From NCBI GenBank assembly GCA_011330645.1, contig DRQB01000094.1:1-11290 (forward strand): a DNA stretch of 11,290 bases. Direction: 5' to 3'. Below the pieces are notes generated by a model. It was not told the DNA's origin. It saw only the letters and a list, made by a program, of their open reading frames with translations, and did not search any database. The stretch's first letter is position 1. Each line of letters begins with the position of its first letter. Origin of the DNA: Campylobacterota bacterium (lineage in GTDB: Bacteria; Campylobacterota; Campylobacteria; Campylobacterales; Sulfurovaceae). The position numbers were made by a program, and so were the translations under genes. Shown piece after piece: positions 1 to 6,372 of the stretch.

Positions 1-32
1 ATCACTCATAATTGTCCTAAATGGTATTCTTT

Positions 33-41
33 TGCTATAAT
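33..41 (+). promoter_or_regulatory. Extended -10 promoter candidate for the DUF4282-like gene
   Basis: TGCTATAAT: a perfect TATAAT hexamer at 36-41 with the TGn extension directly before it. A start of transcription would fall near 48, about 35 bases before the ATG at 83. No -35 hexamer is visible at normal spacing, which is usual for Campylobacterota sigma-70 promoters. A second possible -10 box, TATACT at 52-57, lies downstream. Confidence 0.5.
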
Positions 42-82
42 TTACCTAGTGTATACTTAGATACGATTTATGAAGGAAGCAA

Positions 83-397
83 ATGCTGGATTTTTTAACA
101 TTTAAGACTTTCATTACTCCTACCCTTTTAATTTTTAGCTATTATATTGGAGCTATTTTTATCCCCTTATTAAGTTGGTATATTGCAAGATTTATCAAAG
201 ATACCTATTTCCCCCATATTTCAAAGCACATAAATCAGACAATTCATCAACAAAGCAGTAGCAAACAGCGTATACTTATGATACTGTTTTTTATGCTATG
301 TTTCTTCTGTATGGAGGTATTTTGGAGAATTTTATTTGAATTTTTTATTGCCTACTTTGATATGCATGATGCTTTGTTGCAGTTAACTAACAATTAA
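83..397 (+). CDS. Small two-helix membrane protein, DUF4282-like
   Basis: A 104-residue protein with two hydrophobic helices at about residues 14-37 and 64-90, joined by a short polar linker rich in Lys, His, Gln and Ser (residues 38-63). The N-terminal LDFLTFKTFITP stretch and the second-helix pattern WRILFEFFIAYFDMHDAL resemble the DUF4282 family of small inner-membrane proteins, whose function is not established; the match is from memory. The start is supported by an AAGGA ribosome site at 73-77, five bases before the ATG. It has its own promoter candidate and is followed by about 80 bases before the next gene, with no convincing terminator. It is probably an inner-membrane protein. No catalytic or metal-binding motif is visible. 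Confidence 0.75.
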   Translation: MLDFLTFKTFITPTLLIFSYYIGAIFIPLLSWYIARFIKDTYFPHISKHINQTIHQQSSSKQRILMILFFMLCFFCMEVFWRILFEFFIAYFDMHDALLQLTNN

Positions 398-449
398 TAA
401 AACTTTGTTATCCTCTTACAAATGATAGTAATAAATAACCTCTCACAAG

Positions 450-464
450 CTAGTTGTATACTTA
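450..464 (+). promoter_or_regulatory. GTATACTTA box upstream of the barrel-protein gene
   Basis: CTAGTTGTATACTTA contains a TATACT hexamer (457-462) that could serve as a -10 box. A near-identical copy, CTAGTGTATACTTA, sits at 46-59 upstream of the preceding gene. If it is a -10 box, transcription would begin near 469, leaving a leader of only about 8 bases to the ATG at 477 or about 35 bases to the ATG at 504. Confidence 0.3.
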
Positions 465-476
465 CCATATCATTCG

Positions 477-1535
477 ATGAGAAAGGACAAAAAGATTAGT
501 AAGATGACTATGTTAAAAAGTATTTGTATTACAGCGTTGTGTTTCTCACTTTCTCAAGCAGAACAAACAAAAATACTTATAGAAGAACCAAGCTATTACG
601 ATATTGTTCAGGCTGATGTTTCTAAGAAAGTTATTGATTGGTCAAATATAGCAGATACTACTATCAGTCAATGGCTAGGAAATGATGAAAGCAATCTATC
701 CTGTGTCTCAACAAAAATTCTGAAACCAAAATCAAAATCTATTGATGCATTTTTCCAAAACAATAAATATTTTAATGAAACTGAAGATACCTTTATTCGT
801 TTACGTACGGACAGTGACTTCCAAACCAAAGCATCGAGTAGCTTCAACCTGAGACTCAGTGCACAACTTCCTTTTAGCAAATGTAAACAACAATTAAAAC
901 TTTTTGTTGAAGATATCTCTCTTAATAGTGATAAACAACTAAAAACAAAATCAGATAATGCAGACACCAATCTAGGTATTCGTTATTTTGGGAAAGTAAG
1001 ATCAGGAATTGAGTCGAGATATTCACTAGGAATTCGTGGTATTAATCCTTACGTAAGTGCAAGATACAGACTCCCCTATCAGACCGATAAATGGTTTATT
1101 GACACCACACAAACTTTTCAATATTCCATTAAAGATGCTTTTGAAGAAGAAAGTAATATCTATTTTGATAGAGCATTAGAAAATAAAACACTTTTCCGTT
1201 TTAATATTCAACGTGGTACGTCATCAGATGTCGAAGGCATGAATTATGGTTTTACATTTCAATATTATCTCAATCCAAAGCAAAATGTTGGACTTCGTTT
1301 GTCACAATCCTTTTTAGGAAACACAAAATACAAAACCCCACAAAATATACATCAAACAAAATCTTATAGTGGTATTAATAATTATGTTACCTCTTTAAGT
1401 TATAGAGCCAATATTTGGCGTAAATGGTTTTATTATGAAATACGCCCTGCTGTAAACTTTCATAAACAATATCATTATAAAGCAAATTACTCCGTGCGAG
1501 TGTTTTTTGATTTTTATTTTGGAGAATATCATTAA
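477..1535 (+). CDS. Predicted outer-membrane beta-barrel protein of unknown function
   Basis: A 352-residue protein with a signal peptide (basic start, hydrophobic core about residues 13-27, likely cleavage after SQA at 28). After a polar N-terminal section of about 75 residues, the part from about residue 105 to the end is a run of amphipathic segments with alternating residues, such as FIRLR, FNLRLSAQL, QLKLFVED, NLGIRYFG and FTFQYYL, separated by polar turns. It ends with VRVFFDFYFG close to the C-terminus. This pattern fits an outer-membrane barrel of roughly 10-12 strands. No named family was recognised. The start is uncertain: ATG 477 has no ribosome site, in-frame ATGs at 504 and 510 also lack well-spaced ones, and an AAGGA lies at 483-487. 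Either choice leaves the signal peptide core intact. Confidence 0.7.
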   Translation: MRKDKKISKMTMLKSICITALCFSLSQAEQTKILIEEPSYYDIVQADVSKKVIDWSNIADTTISQWLGNDESNLSCVSTKILKPKSKSIDAFFQNNKYFNETEDTFIRLRTDSDFQTKASSSFNLRLSAQLPFSKCKQQLKLFVEDISLNSDKQLKTKSDNADTNLGIRYFGKVRSGIESRYSLGIRGINPYVSARYRLPYQTDKWFIDTTQTFQYSIKDAFEEESNIYFDRALENKTLFRFNIQRGTSSDVEGMNYGFTFQYYLNPKQNVGLRLSQSFLGNTKYKTPQNIHQTKSYSGINNYVTSLSYRANIWRKWFYYEIRPAVNFHKQYHYKANYSVRVFFDFYFGEYH

Positions 1536-1569
1536 ATAAGACTCTTTTTATCCTATTTAATTTTACTTG

Positions 1570-1578
1570 TGCTATAAT
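1570..1578 (+). promoter_or_regulatory. Extended -10 promoter of the superoxide reductase gene
   Basis: TGCTATAAT, with TATAAT at 1573-1578 and the TGn extension at 1570-1572. Transcription would start near 1585, giving a leader of about 24 bases that carries the AAGGA ribosome site at 1598-1602. The same nine bases are found at 33-41. Confidence 0.6.
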
Positions 1579-1608
1579 CTTTTTACAAAAATAAAACAAG
1601 GATTAAAT

Positions 1609-1992
1609 ATGCCAAAAATTAACAAATACGTAGACATCTCAGAAGTAGATAGAGAAGCAAAAAAGGACCTTATCGATAGACACTCACCATTTATCACATG
1701 TGCAGACACAGCAACTGCTGGTGAGCCATTTGAAGTAACAGTAAAAATGGGTAACGAATATACTCACCCAGATGATTTTGATCACTACATCGAGTCTATT
1801 ACTCTTTTCAATGGTGAAACTAAACTTGCGCAAGCGACTTATGTTCCAGGAACTCTTGGTAACATCAAAGCACACAATACAACTACATTTACCATCATCC
1901 CAACAGGTAAAAAACTTAAACTAGTAGCTCACGGTTACTGTACAAAACACGGTATCTGGGAAGGTACTGAAGTTGAAGTAACAGTTAACTAA
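1609..1992 (+). CDS. Superoxide reductase (neelaredoxin/class II type)
   Basis: A 127-residue protein matching the iron centre domain of superoxide reductases, which reduce superoxide to hydrogen peroxide using an Fe(His)4(Cys) site and protect anaerobes and microaerophiles. The ligands are visible in order: His25 in DRHSPFI, His53 in YTHP, His59 in DHYI, and Cys111 and His114 in GYCTKHGIWEG. The His53-His59 and Cys111-His114 spacings match the Pyrococcus enzyme. There is no N-terminal desulforedoxin (Cys4) domain, hence class II, and no signal peptide, so it is cytoplasmic. The Glu-Lys before the first His in typical enzymes is Asp23-Arg24 here. The start was set at 1609, not the in-frame ATG at 1567, because AAGGA at 1598-1602 is six bases before it, the promoter overlaps the longer version, and family members begin here. 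It is monocistronic: own promoter and a strong terminator. Confidence 0.93.
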   Translation: MPKINKYVDISEVDREAKKDLIDRHSPFITCADTATAGEPFEVTVKMGNEYTHPDDFDHYIESITLFNGETKLAQATYVPGTLGNIKAHNTTTFTIIPTGKKLKLVAHGYCTKHGIWEGTEVEVTVN

Positions 1993-2003
1993 TTTTACTT
2001 CTA

Positions 2004-2036
2004 TAGATAGAGATATTTTTCTCTATCTAGCTTTTT
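2004..2036 (+). terminator. Rho-independent terminator after superoxide reductase
   Basis: A perfect 10-bp stem (TAGATAGAGA at 2004-2013 with TCTCTATCTA at 2020-2029) closes a six-base loop and is followed by GCTTTTT. It starts 11 bases after the stop codon and separates this gene from the ZIP transporter. Confidence 0.8.
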
Positions 2037-2065
2037 CCTCATTACATTCATCTATTTTAAAATTC

Positions 2066-2071
2066 TATAAT
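2066..2071 (+). promoter_or_regulatory. -10 box candidate for the ZIP transporter gene
   Basis: Perfect TATAAT preceded by TTC rather than TGn. Transcription would start near 2078, about 23 bases before the ATG at 2101, leaving room for the AGGA ribosome site at 2091-2094. It lies downstream of the preceding terminator. Confidence 0.5.
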
Positions 2072-2100
2072 CTTTGTTACAATAAGTTATAGGACATTAT

Positions 2101-2895
2101 ATGGAATTTATTATATCACTCTCACCACTTTTACAAGGTACCTTAGCAGGTGTACTTATAGGCTTAATGACTTTTATAGGTATTTTACCTCTACTTTTTT
2201 TTAAAAAAATTGACCAAAAGAAACAAGATATTTTATTGGGCATGAGTGGAGGTATTATGCTTGCTGCAACTACTTTTTCTCTACTCTTACCTGCACTTGA
2301 AGAGAGCAAACAGACCTTTTTACTCTCTGCTTTTTTAACTGTGACCATCGTCTCACTCTCTATGCTCAGTGGTATTGCATTTATCAAGATTGTAAGTAGA
2401 TATTTAGATTTTGAACAATATTTTAAAACACAATCCAATATTGATGTAGAATTTGCAAGAAAAGTATGGATATTTATTTTTGCTATTACTTTACATAATT
2501 TTCCTGAAGGTATGGCTGTGGGTATGGGTTATGGTCAGCAAGATATATATAAAGCTTTCTCTTTAACTCTAGGTATAGGATTACAAGATATTCCAGAGGG
2601 GTTAGCTGTAGGATTGGCACTTTTAAGTATAGGCTATAGTAAAAAAATTGCCATTTTGGGTGTAGCATTTTCAGGATTTGTTGAAACATTATCTGCAATC
2701 TTTGGAATCTATACTGTCCATGCAATTGGTTATGTATTACCTATTGGCTTAGCGTTCGCTGCAGGAGCAATGTTTTATGTCATCATTTATGAAATCATAC
2801 CTGACTTACAAAAACATGGGAATAAAGATATCGCAGTCAATAGTCTGATTGCAGGATTTATATTAATGATGTATTTAGATGTTACTTTAGGCTAA
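2101..2895 (+). CDS. ZIP-family divalent metal transporter (GufA/BbZIP-like)
   Basis: A 264-residue inner-membrane protein with about eight hydrophobic helices, the usual size for a bacterial ZIP carrier that moves zinc, iron or similar divalent ions into the cytoplasm. The two signature helices are clear: HNFPEG at residues 132-137 (TM4) and QDIPEG at 162-167 (TM5). All ligands of the two-metal site known from the Bordetella BbZIP structure are present with the same relative spacing: His132, Asn133, Glu136, Gln162, Asp163, Glu166 and Glu195. The His-rich cytosolic loop found in many ZIPs between TM3 and TM4 is absent; the segment about 100-118 is polar without His. AGGA at 2091-2094 is six bases before the ATG. 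Substrate cannot be told from sequence; iron is plausible given the adjacent iron enzyme, but that is inference. Confidence 0.93.
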   Translation: MEFIISLSPLLQGTLAGVLIGLMTFIGILPLLFFKKIDQKKQDILLGMSGGIMLAATTFSLLLPALEESKQTFLLSAFLTVTIVSLSMLSGIAFIKIVSRYLDFEQYFKTQSNIDVEFARKVWIFIFAITLHNFPEGMAVGMGYGQQDIYKAFSLTLGIGLQDIPEGLAVGLALLSIGYSKKIAILGVAFSGFVETLSAIFGIYTVHAIGYVLPIGLAFAAGAMFYVIIYEIIPDLQKHGNKDIAVNSLIAGFILMMYLDVTLG

Positions 2896-2927
2896 ACAGT
2901 ATTTCAATGATTTTGACAATTTTTGGC

Positions 2928-2933
2928 TATAAT
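2928..2933 (+). promoter_or_regulatory. -10 box candidate for the membrane protein/VWA-like operon
   Basis: A perfect TATAAT within GGCTATAAT, about 28 bases before the ATG at 2962; transcription would start near 2940. A TTGACA lies at 2913-2918, but only nine bases separate it from the TATAAT, too close for a normal -35/-10 pair. Confidence 0.5.
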
Positions 2934-2961
2934 AATCCCACTATATTTTAGGGAGTAGTTT

Positions 2962-4314
2962 ATGAACGACATCACTGCATTTGTTATGCAACATCAAATA
3001 GAGACATTATTGCTTGTTTTTGGCATTATATTATTGGCTTTTTTTATTACACATTGGCAGGAAGTAAAGTTTTGGTGGCTTAACTTTTCTTATAATTTTC
3101 CAGTTATCGGTAAGATGTCTGGACTTGCAAAAGATATCGAAGGGTTTGATGAGAACCACAAATGGTTCTATTCAGAAGAGAGACTTTGTCGTGACTACTA
3201 CAACTTTTATGAAAAAGTGGACAAAGACTCTGAGAGTTTTGATGAGGCTAAAGCCTACTTACATTCTGCAGGTGAACTTGGGCGTAAACCTACCCCTACA
3301 TTTATTTGGATAATGATATTTACATTGGTCATCGTAGAGGCTTTTGGATTTGCTTATGTGCTTGCAGGGTTTACTATCCCCGGTGCATCTGAAGCGACAC
3401 AGCAAAAAGGTGCCATAGGTGTTGCTGCAATGCTCGCTATCTTACTTGTATGGCTTACGCACCTTACAGGACAGGAACTACACAAAAATACCCTCATCAA
3501 GAAAATTCGCCGTTGGTATAAAAATGACAACGCAGGTGGCTCAAACTGGAGAGACCTTAAGCCAGATGAACAGCTCATTACTATAGACAATACCTTTGAT
3601 GATGAGAAATCACCCAATTACATCAGAATGCTCAATCGTTTGGATGTCAATGATAAAGTAAAAGCTACCTACACAAAAACCATTTTAACGCTAATTTTCA
3701 TAGGTGCAGTGGCTATTGGAGCAACATACATTAGACATATTACTTTGCAAAATGAGATTGCTTCTGCGCATGAGAGTGCTATCAACATCTTTAATGATGA
3801 TGCCTCTCCTTTTGGTAATGCAAGTACCGATGATGATATGGGAGCACTTTTTGGTGATGATGACACAAAAGGTGCAGAAGATGATTTGGCATCACTCTTT
3901 GGCGGTGATGCACCTGACACCTCTAAACCAAGTAGCAACAATGCGTCCAAACTTACCAATGAAGATATCAATAACCAAAAAGGTGGTGATGCAACGTTTG
4001 TGATTTTGGGATTACTCTTTGTGTTTATCCAGATTTTGGGTATTTTCTTTGGAATGCACTATGACTATGCAGGGCGTGAATCGAAAGAAGCATACGAATG
4101 TCTTAAAGGATTTAGTACGAAGAAAGCATTCCTCTCTTACTATGAAAAAGCCAAAACACACATAGCAAGAGTGGCACAAAAGCAGTTACAAAAGCTGCAA
4201 CATAAAATGAACATCATCAATGACAACTCTGGTACTGATGCTGAGACAACAGCGATATTGCGTAACAATAAAGACAGAACCTTTAAACAATATCTTACAT
4301 TTGAGGACAGATAA
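2962..4314 (+). CDS. Five-helix inner-membrane protein with acidic LFG-repeat loop, unknown function
   Basis: A 450-residue protein I do not recognise. Hydrophobic helices lie at about residues 14-30, 113-140, 149-170, 239-258 and 344-367. The basic loop 171-238 and the Lys-rich tail 368-450 suggest both are cytoplasmic, which places the loop 259-343 in the periplasm. That loop holds an acidic, probably disordered stretch (278-318) with two copies of DD-M/L-G/A-A/S-LFG-D/G-D (291-300 and 307-316) and a weaker third, DDASPFG, at 279-285. Residues 31-112 form a sizeable, probably cytoplasmic, soluble segment. AGGGAG at 2950-2955 is six bases before the ATG. The stop overlaps the next gene's ATG by one base (TAATG), so the two products are made together and probably act together. 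It may be an anchor or scaffold for the periplasmic partner; this is inference. Confidence 0.85.
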   Translation: MNDITAFVMQHQIETLLLVFGIILLAFFITHWQEVKFWWLNFSYNFPVIGKMSGLAKDIEGFDENHKWFYSEERLCRDYYNFYEKVDKDSESFDEAKAYLHSAGELGRKPTPTFIWIMIFTLVIVEAFGFAYVLAGFTIPGASEATQQKGAIGVAAMLAILLVWLTHLTGQELHKNTLIKKIRRWYKNDNAGGSNWRDLKPDEQLITIDNTFDDEKSPNYIRMLNRLDVNDKVKATYTKTILTLIFIGAVAIGATYIRHITLQNEIASAHESAINIFNDDASPFGNASTDDDMGALFGDDDTKGAEDDLASLFGGDAPDTSKPSSNNASKLTNEDINNQKGGDATFVILGLLFVFIQILGIFFGMHYDYAGRESKEAYECLKGFSTKKAFLSYYEKAKTHIARVAQKQLQKLQHKMNIINDNSGTDAETTAILRNNKDRTFKQYLTFEDR

Positions 4315-5123
4315 TGAAGAGAGTATTACTTACACTATTGGCATTAAGTACCCTTATTTTGGCACGTAATGATGTACCAAGCTGTTATGCTGCACTCAAG
4401 ATGGATAACCCAAATCCTACGGTGGAAAAAGAGCTGTTTATTTTGGTAGATCAAACCACACCACTCGATAAAAACATGATGATATACACCTATAAAAACA
4501 TGATGAAATTCATCAAAAATGGCTACGCAGTAACCATCGCTTCCTTTTCAGCCAATGCCAACGGTAAATATACAGATGTTGCCTATGCTGGAAAGCTTGA
4601 AAATCTCTTGCCTGAGAATGCAAAGCATGACATAGCCAAAAAGACCCTACGCAAGTACCAAGGGTGTATGAATGGTCAGTATAAATATGCAAAGAAAAAG
4701 GCTACCAAGTCTTTGGTGCGTGTACTCAAAGGGGCAAACAAGAAACTTCCTCACTCAGATATTATCAAATCTTTGGATGATATTGCATCCCATATCATTA
4801 AGCCTTCACAGGCATCTAAGAAAGTTGTTTTACTGGTATCTGATATGATAGAACACTCTTCTATTACTACTTTTTACTCTAAAGGACTCATCAAAAAGAT
4901 AGATGTGGACAAAGAGATGTCAAAAGTTAAAAGCTCTGGTCACCTTGCAAACTTCTCTGGTGCAGATATCTATGTTATAGGGACAGGAGTCATCGGTAAA
5001 AAAGGGTATAGAGATGCAAAAACACTCACAAGACTTACTGATTTTTGGGAACAGTACTTTGCCCAAACAAATGCAAACCTAAAGGCACTTGGTACACCGA
5101 TGCTTTTAGAAGATATTCAATAA
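4314..5123 (+). CDS. Secreted protein with von Willebrand factor A-like fold
   Basis: A 269-residue protein with a signal peptide (hydrophobic residues 4-16, likely cleavage after LILA at 17) and no further membrane segment, so probably periplasmic. Three hydrophobic strands follow the VWA/Rossmann order: LFILVDQTT (41-49), VVLLVSDMIEH (171-181) and ADIYVIGTGV (217-226). The metal site motif DxSxS is only partly kept, as Asp46-x-Thr48-x-Pro50, so metal-ion-dependent adhesion is doubtful. The middle section (104-145) is very rich in lysine. Two cysteines of the mature protein (24 and 118) could form a disulfide. GAGGA at 4303-4307 sits six bases before the ATG, which overlaps the upstream stop. 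A positively charged periplasmic protein next to an acidic periplasmic loop fits a direct contact, which is inference. I know no named family for it. Confidence 0.8.
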   Translation: MKRVLLTLLALSTLILARNDVPSCYAALKMDNPNPTVEKELFILVDQTTPLDKNMMIYTYKNMMKFIKNGYAVTIASFSANANGKYTDVAYAGKLENLLPENAKHDIAKKTLRKYQGCMNGQYKYAKKKATKSLVRVLKGANKKLPHSDIIKSLDDIASHIIKPSQASKKVVLLVSDMIEHSSITTFYSKGLIKKIDVDKEMSKVKSSGHLANFSGADIYVIGTGVIGKKGYRDAKTLTRLTDFWEQYFAQTNANLKALGTPMLLEDIQ

Positions 5124-5135
5124 TCTTCTAAAAGC
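5102..5135 (+). repeat. Perfect 13-bp inverted repeat across the VWA-like gene's stop codon
   Basis: GCTTTTAGAAGAT (5102-5114) and its exact complement ATCTTCTAAAAGC (5123-5135) flank an eight-base loop; the TAA stop (5121-5123) ends in the loop/stem junction. No T-run follows on either strand, so it is not a standard terminator. It sits just before the ribosome site of the protease gene and could stabilise the upstream mRNA or reduce expression downstream. Confidence 0.7.
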
Positions 5136-5152
5136 CAAATAAAGGAACACTT

Positions 5153-6337
5153 ATGAACAAAAAGTTTTTAGTATGTATACTGCTTTCTTTTTCTTTACTA
5201 TTAAGCTCTTGTGGGTCTTCTTCCAACACAGACACACAAACATTAGCACAAGCAGAAAAAGAATTCATACATGCTCTCTTTTTAACAGAATACCTATGGT
5301 ATGACCAAGTGGCTTCCAATATAGACTATACAGCTTTCAGTACACGTAAAGGTATGATTGACTCCCTTAAAGTATCTCCACCTGACAAATGGAGCTTTAC
5401 ATGGACAAGTGAAGAATATAATAATTTTACAAATCAAAAAACAGCAGGTTTTGGATTTGGTTTTACCCCAGAATTTACTGTGTTTCTTGTACGCATAGGT
5501 GCACCTGCTTATCATAAACTCTATCGAGGAGACAAAATACTTCAAATCAATGGAGAACCAGCGTCTAGAACAAATCTTACAAGAGCCAAAAATAACACAA
5601 CATCACCTACGACTTTTACTATACTGAGAAACAATACCCAAATGAATGTTGTTATCACTCCACAAGAGTACACCTATAAAGTCACTTCAGGAAAAGTGTT
5701 AACCAAAAACAATCAAAAGATTGGCTATATGAGGTATGATAGTTTTACAGATAGTTCTGTTTCAGAATTCGAAAAAGTTTTTACTACTTTTAAAGAAAAT
5801 AATATCTCTGAGCTCATCATTGATATGCGCTACAATGGCGGTGGCTCTATAGACACAGCCAGTGCCCTACTCGACAACATTACCAACGCCTATCCAAATC
5901 AAAGACAAGTCTATTTAGACTGGAATCCAAACTACAAAAATCGTAACTCAACCTATACTTTTGAAGGTGAAGATTTGGCTGATGGTAATGAGTTAACAAT
6001 GAAACGTGTATTCTTCTTGGTTACTCAAAATTCCGCCTCGGCCAGTGAACTTGTCATCTCTGCACTCAAACCATATTTAGGGGATGAAAACGTCATTACT
6101 ATAGGTACACAGACCCATGGGAAACCTGTAGGGTTTACAGGACATATTTACAATAATCACTACTATTTTATAGTAAACTTTTTTGTCAAAAACAATCAAA
6201 ACCAATCAACCTCTTTTGCTGGTATCCCAGCTACATGTACTGCGATAGATGACTTAAGCCATCTACGAGACGATGAAAATGAAAGTATGCTCTCTACAGC
6301 CTTGTATTATATCGATAATCATATCTGCCCATCATAG
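5153..6337 (+). CDS. S41-family (C-terminal-processing type) protease lipoprotein
   Basis: A 394-residue lipoprotein: signal peptide ending in lipobox LSSC with Cys20 as lipid anchor, so it acts at the periplasmic face of a membrane. Residues 35-95 form a helical N-terminal region (LTEYLWYDQV...PDKWSFTW) typical of S41 peptidases with a PDZ domain. A PDZ-like domain follows at about 98-170 (GFGFGF, YRGDKILQINGEP). The protease domain spans 180-345: GYMRYDSF, then IIDMRYNGGG (222-231), the nucleophile motif SASASE (294-299, Ser296 by comparison with Prc) and THGK with Lys324 as general base. The Ser-Lys spacing is 28, against 25 in E. coli Prc. AAAGGA at 5141-5146 is six bases before the ATG. 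It lies 29 bases after the VWA-like gene, so it is probably co-transcribed, with a hairpin between. Substrate unknown. Confidence 0.92.
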   Translation: MNKKFLVCILLSFSLLLSSCGSSSNTDTQTLAQAEKEFIHALFLTEYLWYDQVASNIDYTAFSTRKGMIDSLKVSPPDKWSFTWTSEEYNNFTNQKTAGFGFGFTPEFTVFLVRIGAPAYHKLYRGDKILQINGEPASRTNLTRAKNNTTSPTTFTILRNNTQMNVVITPQEYTYKVTSGKVLTKNNQKIGYMRYDSFTDSSVSEFEKVFTTFKENNISELIIDMRYNGGGSIDTASALLDNITNAYPNQRQVYLDWNPNYKNRNSTYTFEGEDLADGNELTMKRVFFLVTQNSASASELVISALKPYLGDENVITIGTQTHGKPVGFTGHIYNNHYYFIVNFFVKNNQNQSTSFAGIPATCTAIDDLSHLRDDENESMLSTALYYIDNHICPS

Positions 6338-6351
6338 GTTTTCTAAAGAAG

Positions 6352-6372
6352 ATGGGAGTATAATACTCCCAT
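6352..6372 (+). repeat. Perfect palindrome at the glycosylase start, containing a TATAAT
   Basis: ATGGGAGTAT (6352-6361) and ATACTCCCAT (6363-6372) mirror each other around A6362. The centre holds TATAAT (6359-6364), and the right arm ends in the first two bases of the ATG at 6371. It could be an operator over a -10 box (predicting transcription starting at or near the ATG, a leaderless message) or an RNA hairpin covering the start. The left arm GATGGG can also pair with CCCATC at 6328-6333. Confidence 0.6.

Noticed and set aside
388..410. TAACAA ... TTGTTA inverted repeat around the stop of the first gene
   Set aside because: Only six AT-rich pairs with a 12-base loop and no T-run; expected by chance in AT-rich DNA.
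1537..1555. Possible terminator after the barrel-protein gene (AAATAAGA ... TCCTATTT)
   Set aside because: One mismatch in a short AT-rich stem and no proper T-run afterwards.
1567..1608. Longer start for superoxide reductase at ATG 1567
   Set aside because: It lies upstream of the TATAAT box at 1573-1578, has no ribosome site, and adds residues not expected for the family; ATG 1609 has AAGGA at ideal spacing.
2913..2933. TTGACA as a canonical -35 element for the 2962 operon
   Set aside because: Nine-base spacing to TATAAT is far below the 16-18 needed for sigma-70.
6352..6372. The palindrome as a terminator for the protease gene
   Set aside because: No T-run follows on the plus strand (AAAAACC comes after), and the hairpin would include the next gene's start.
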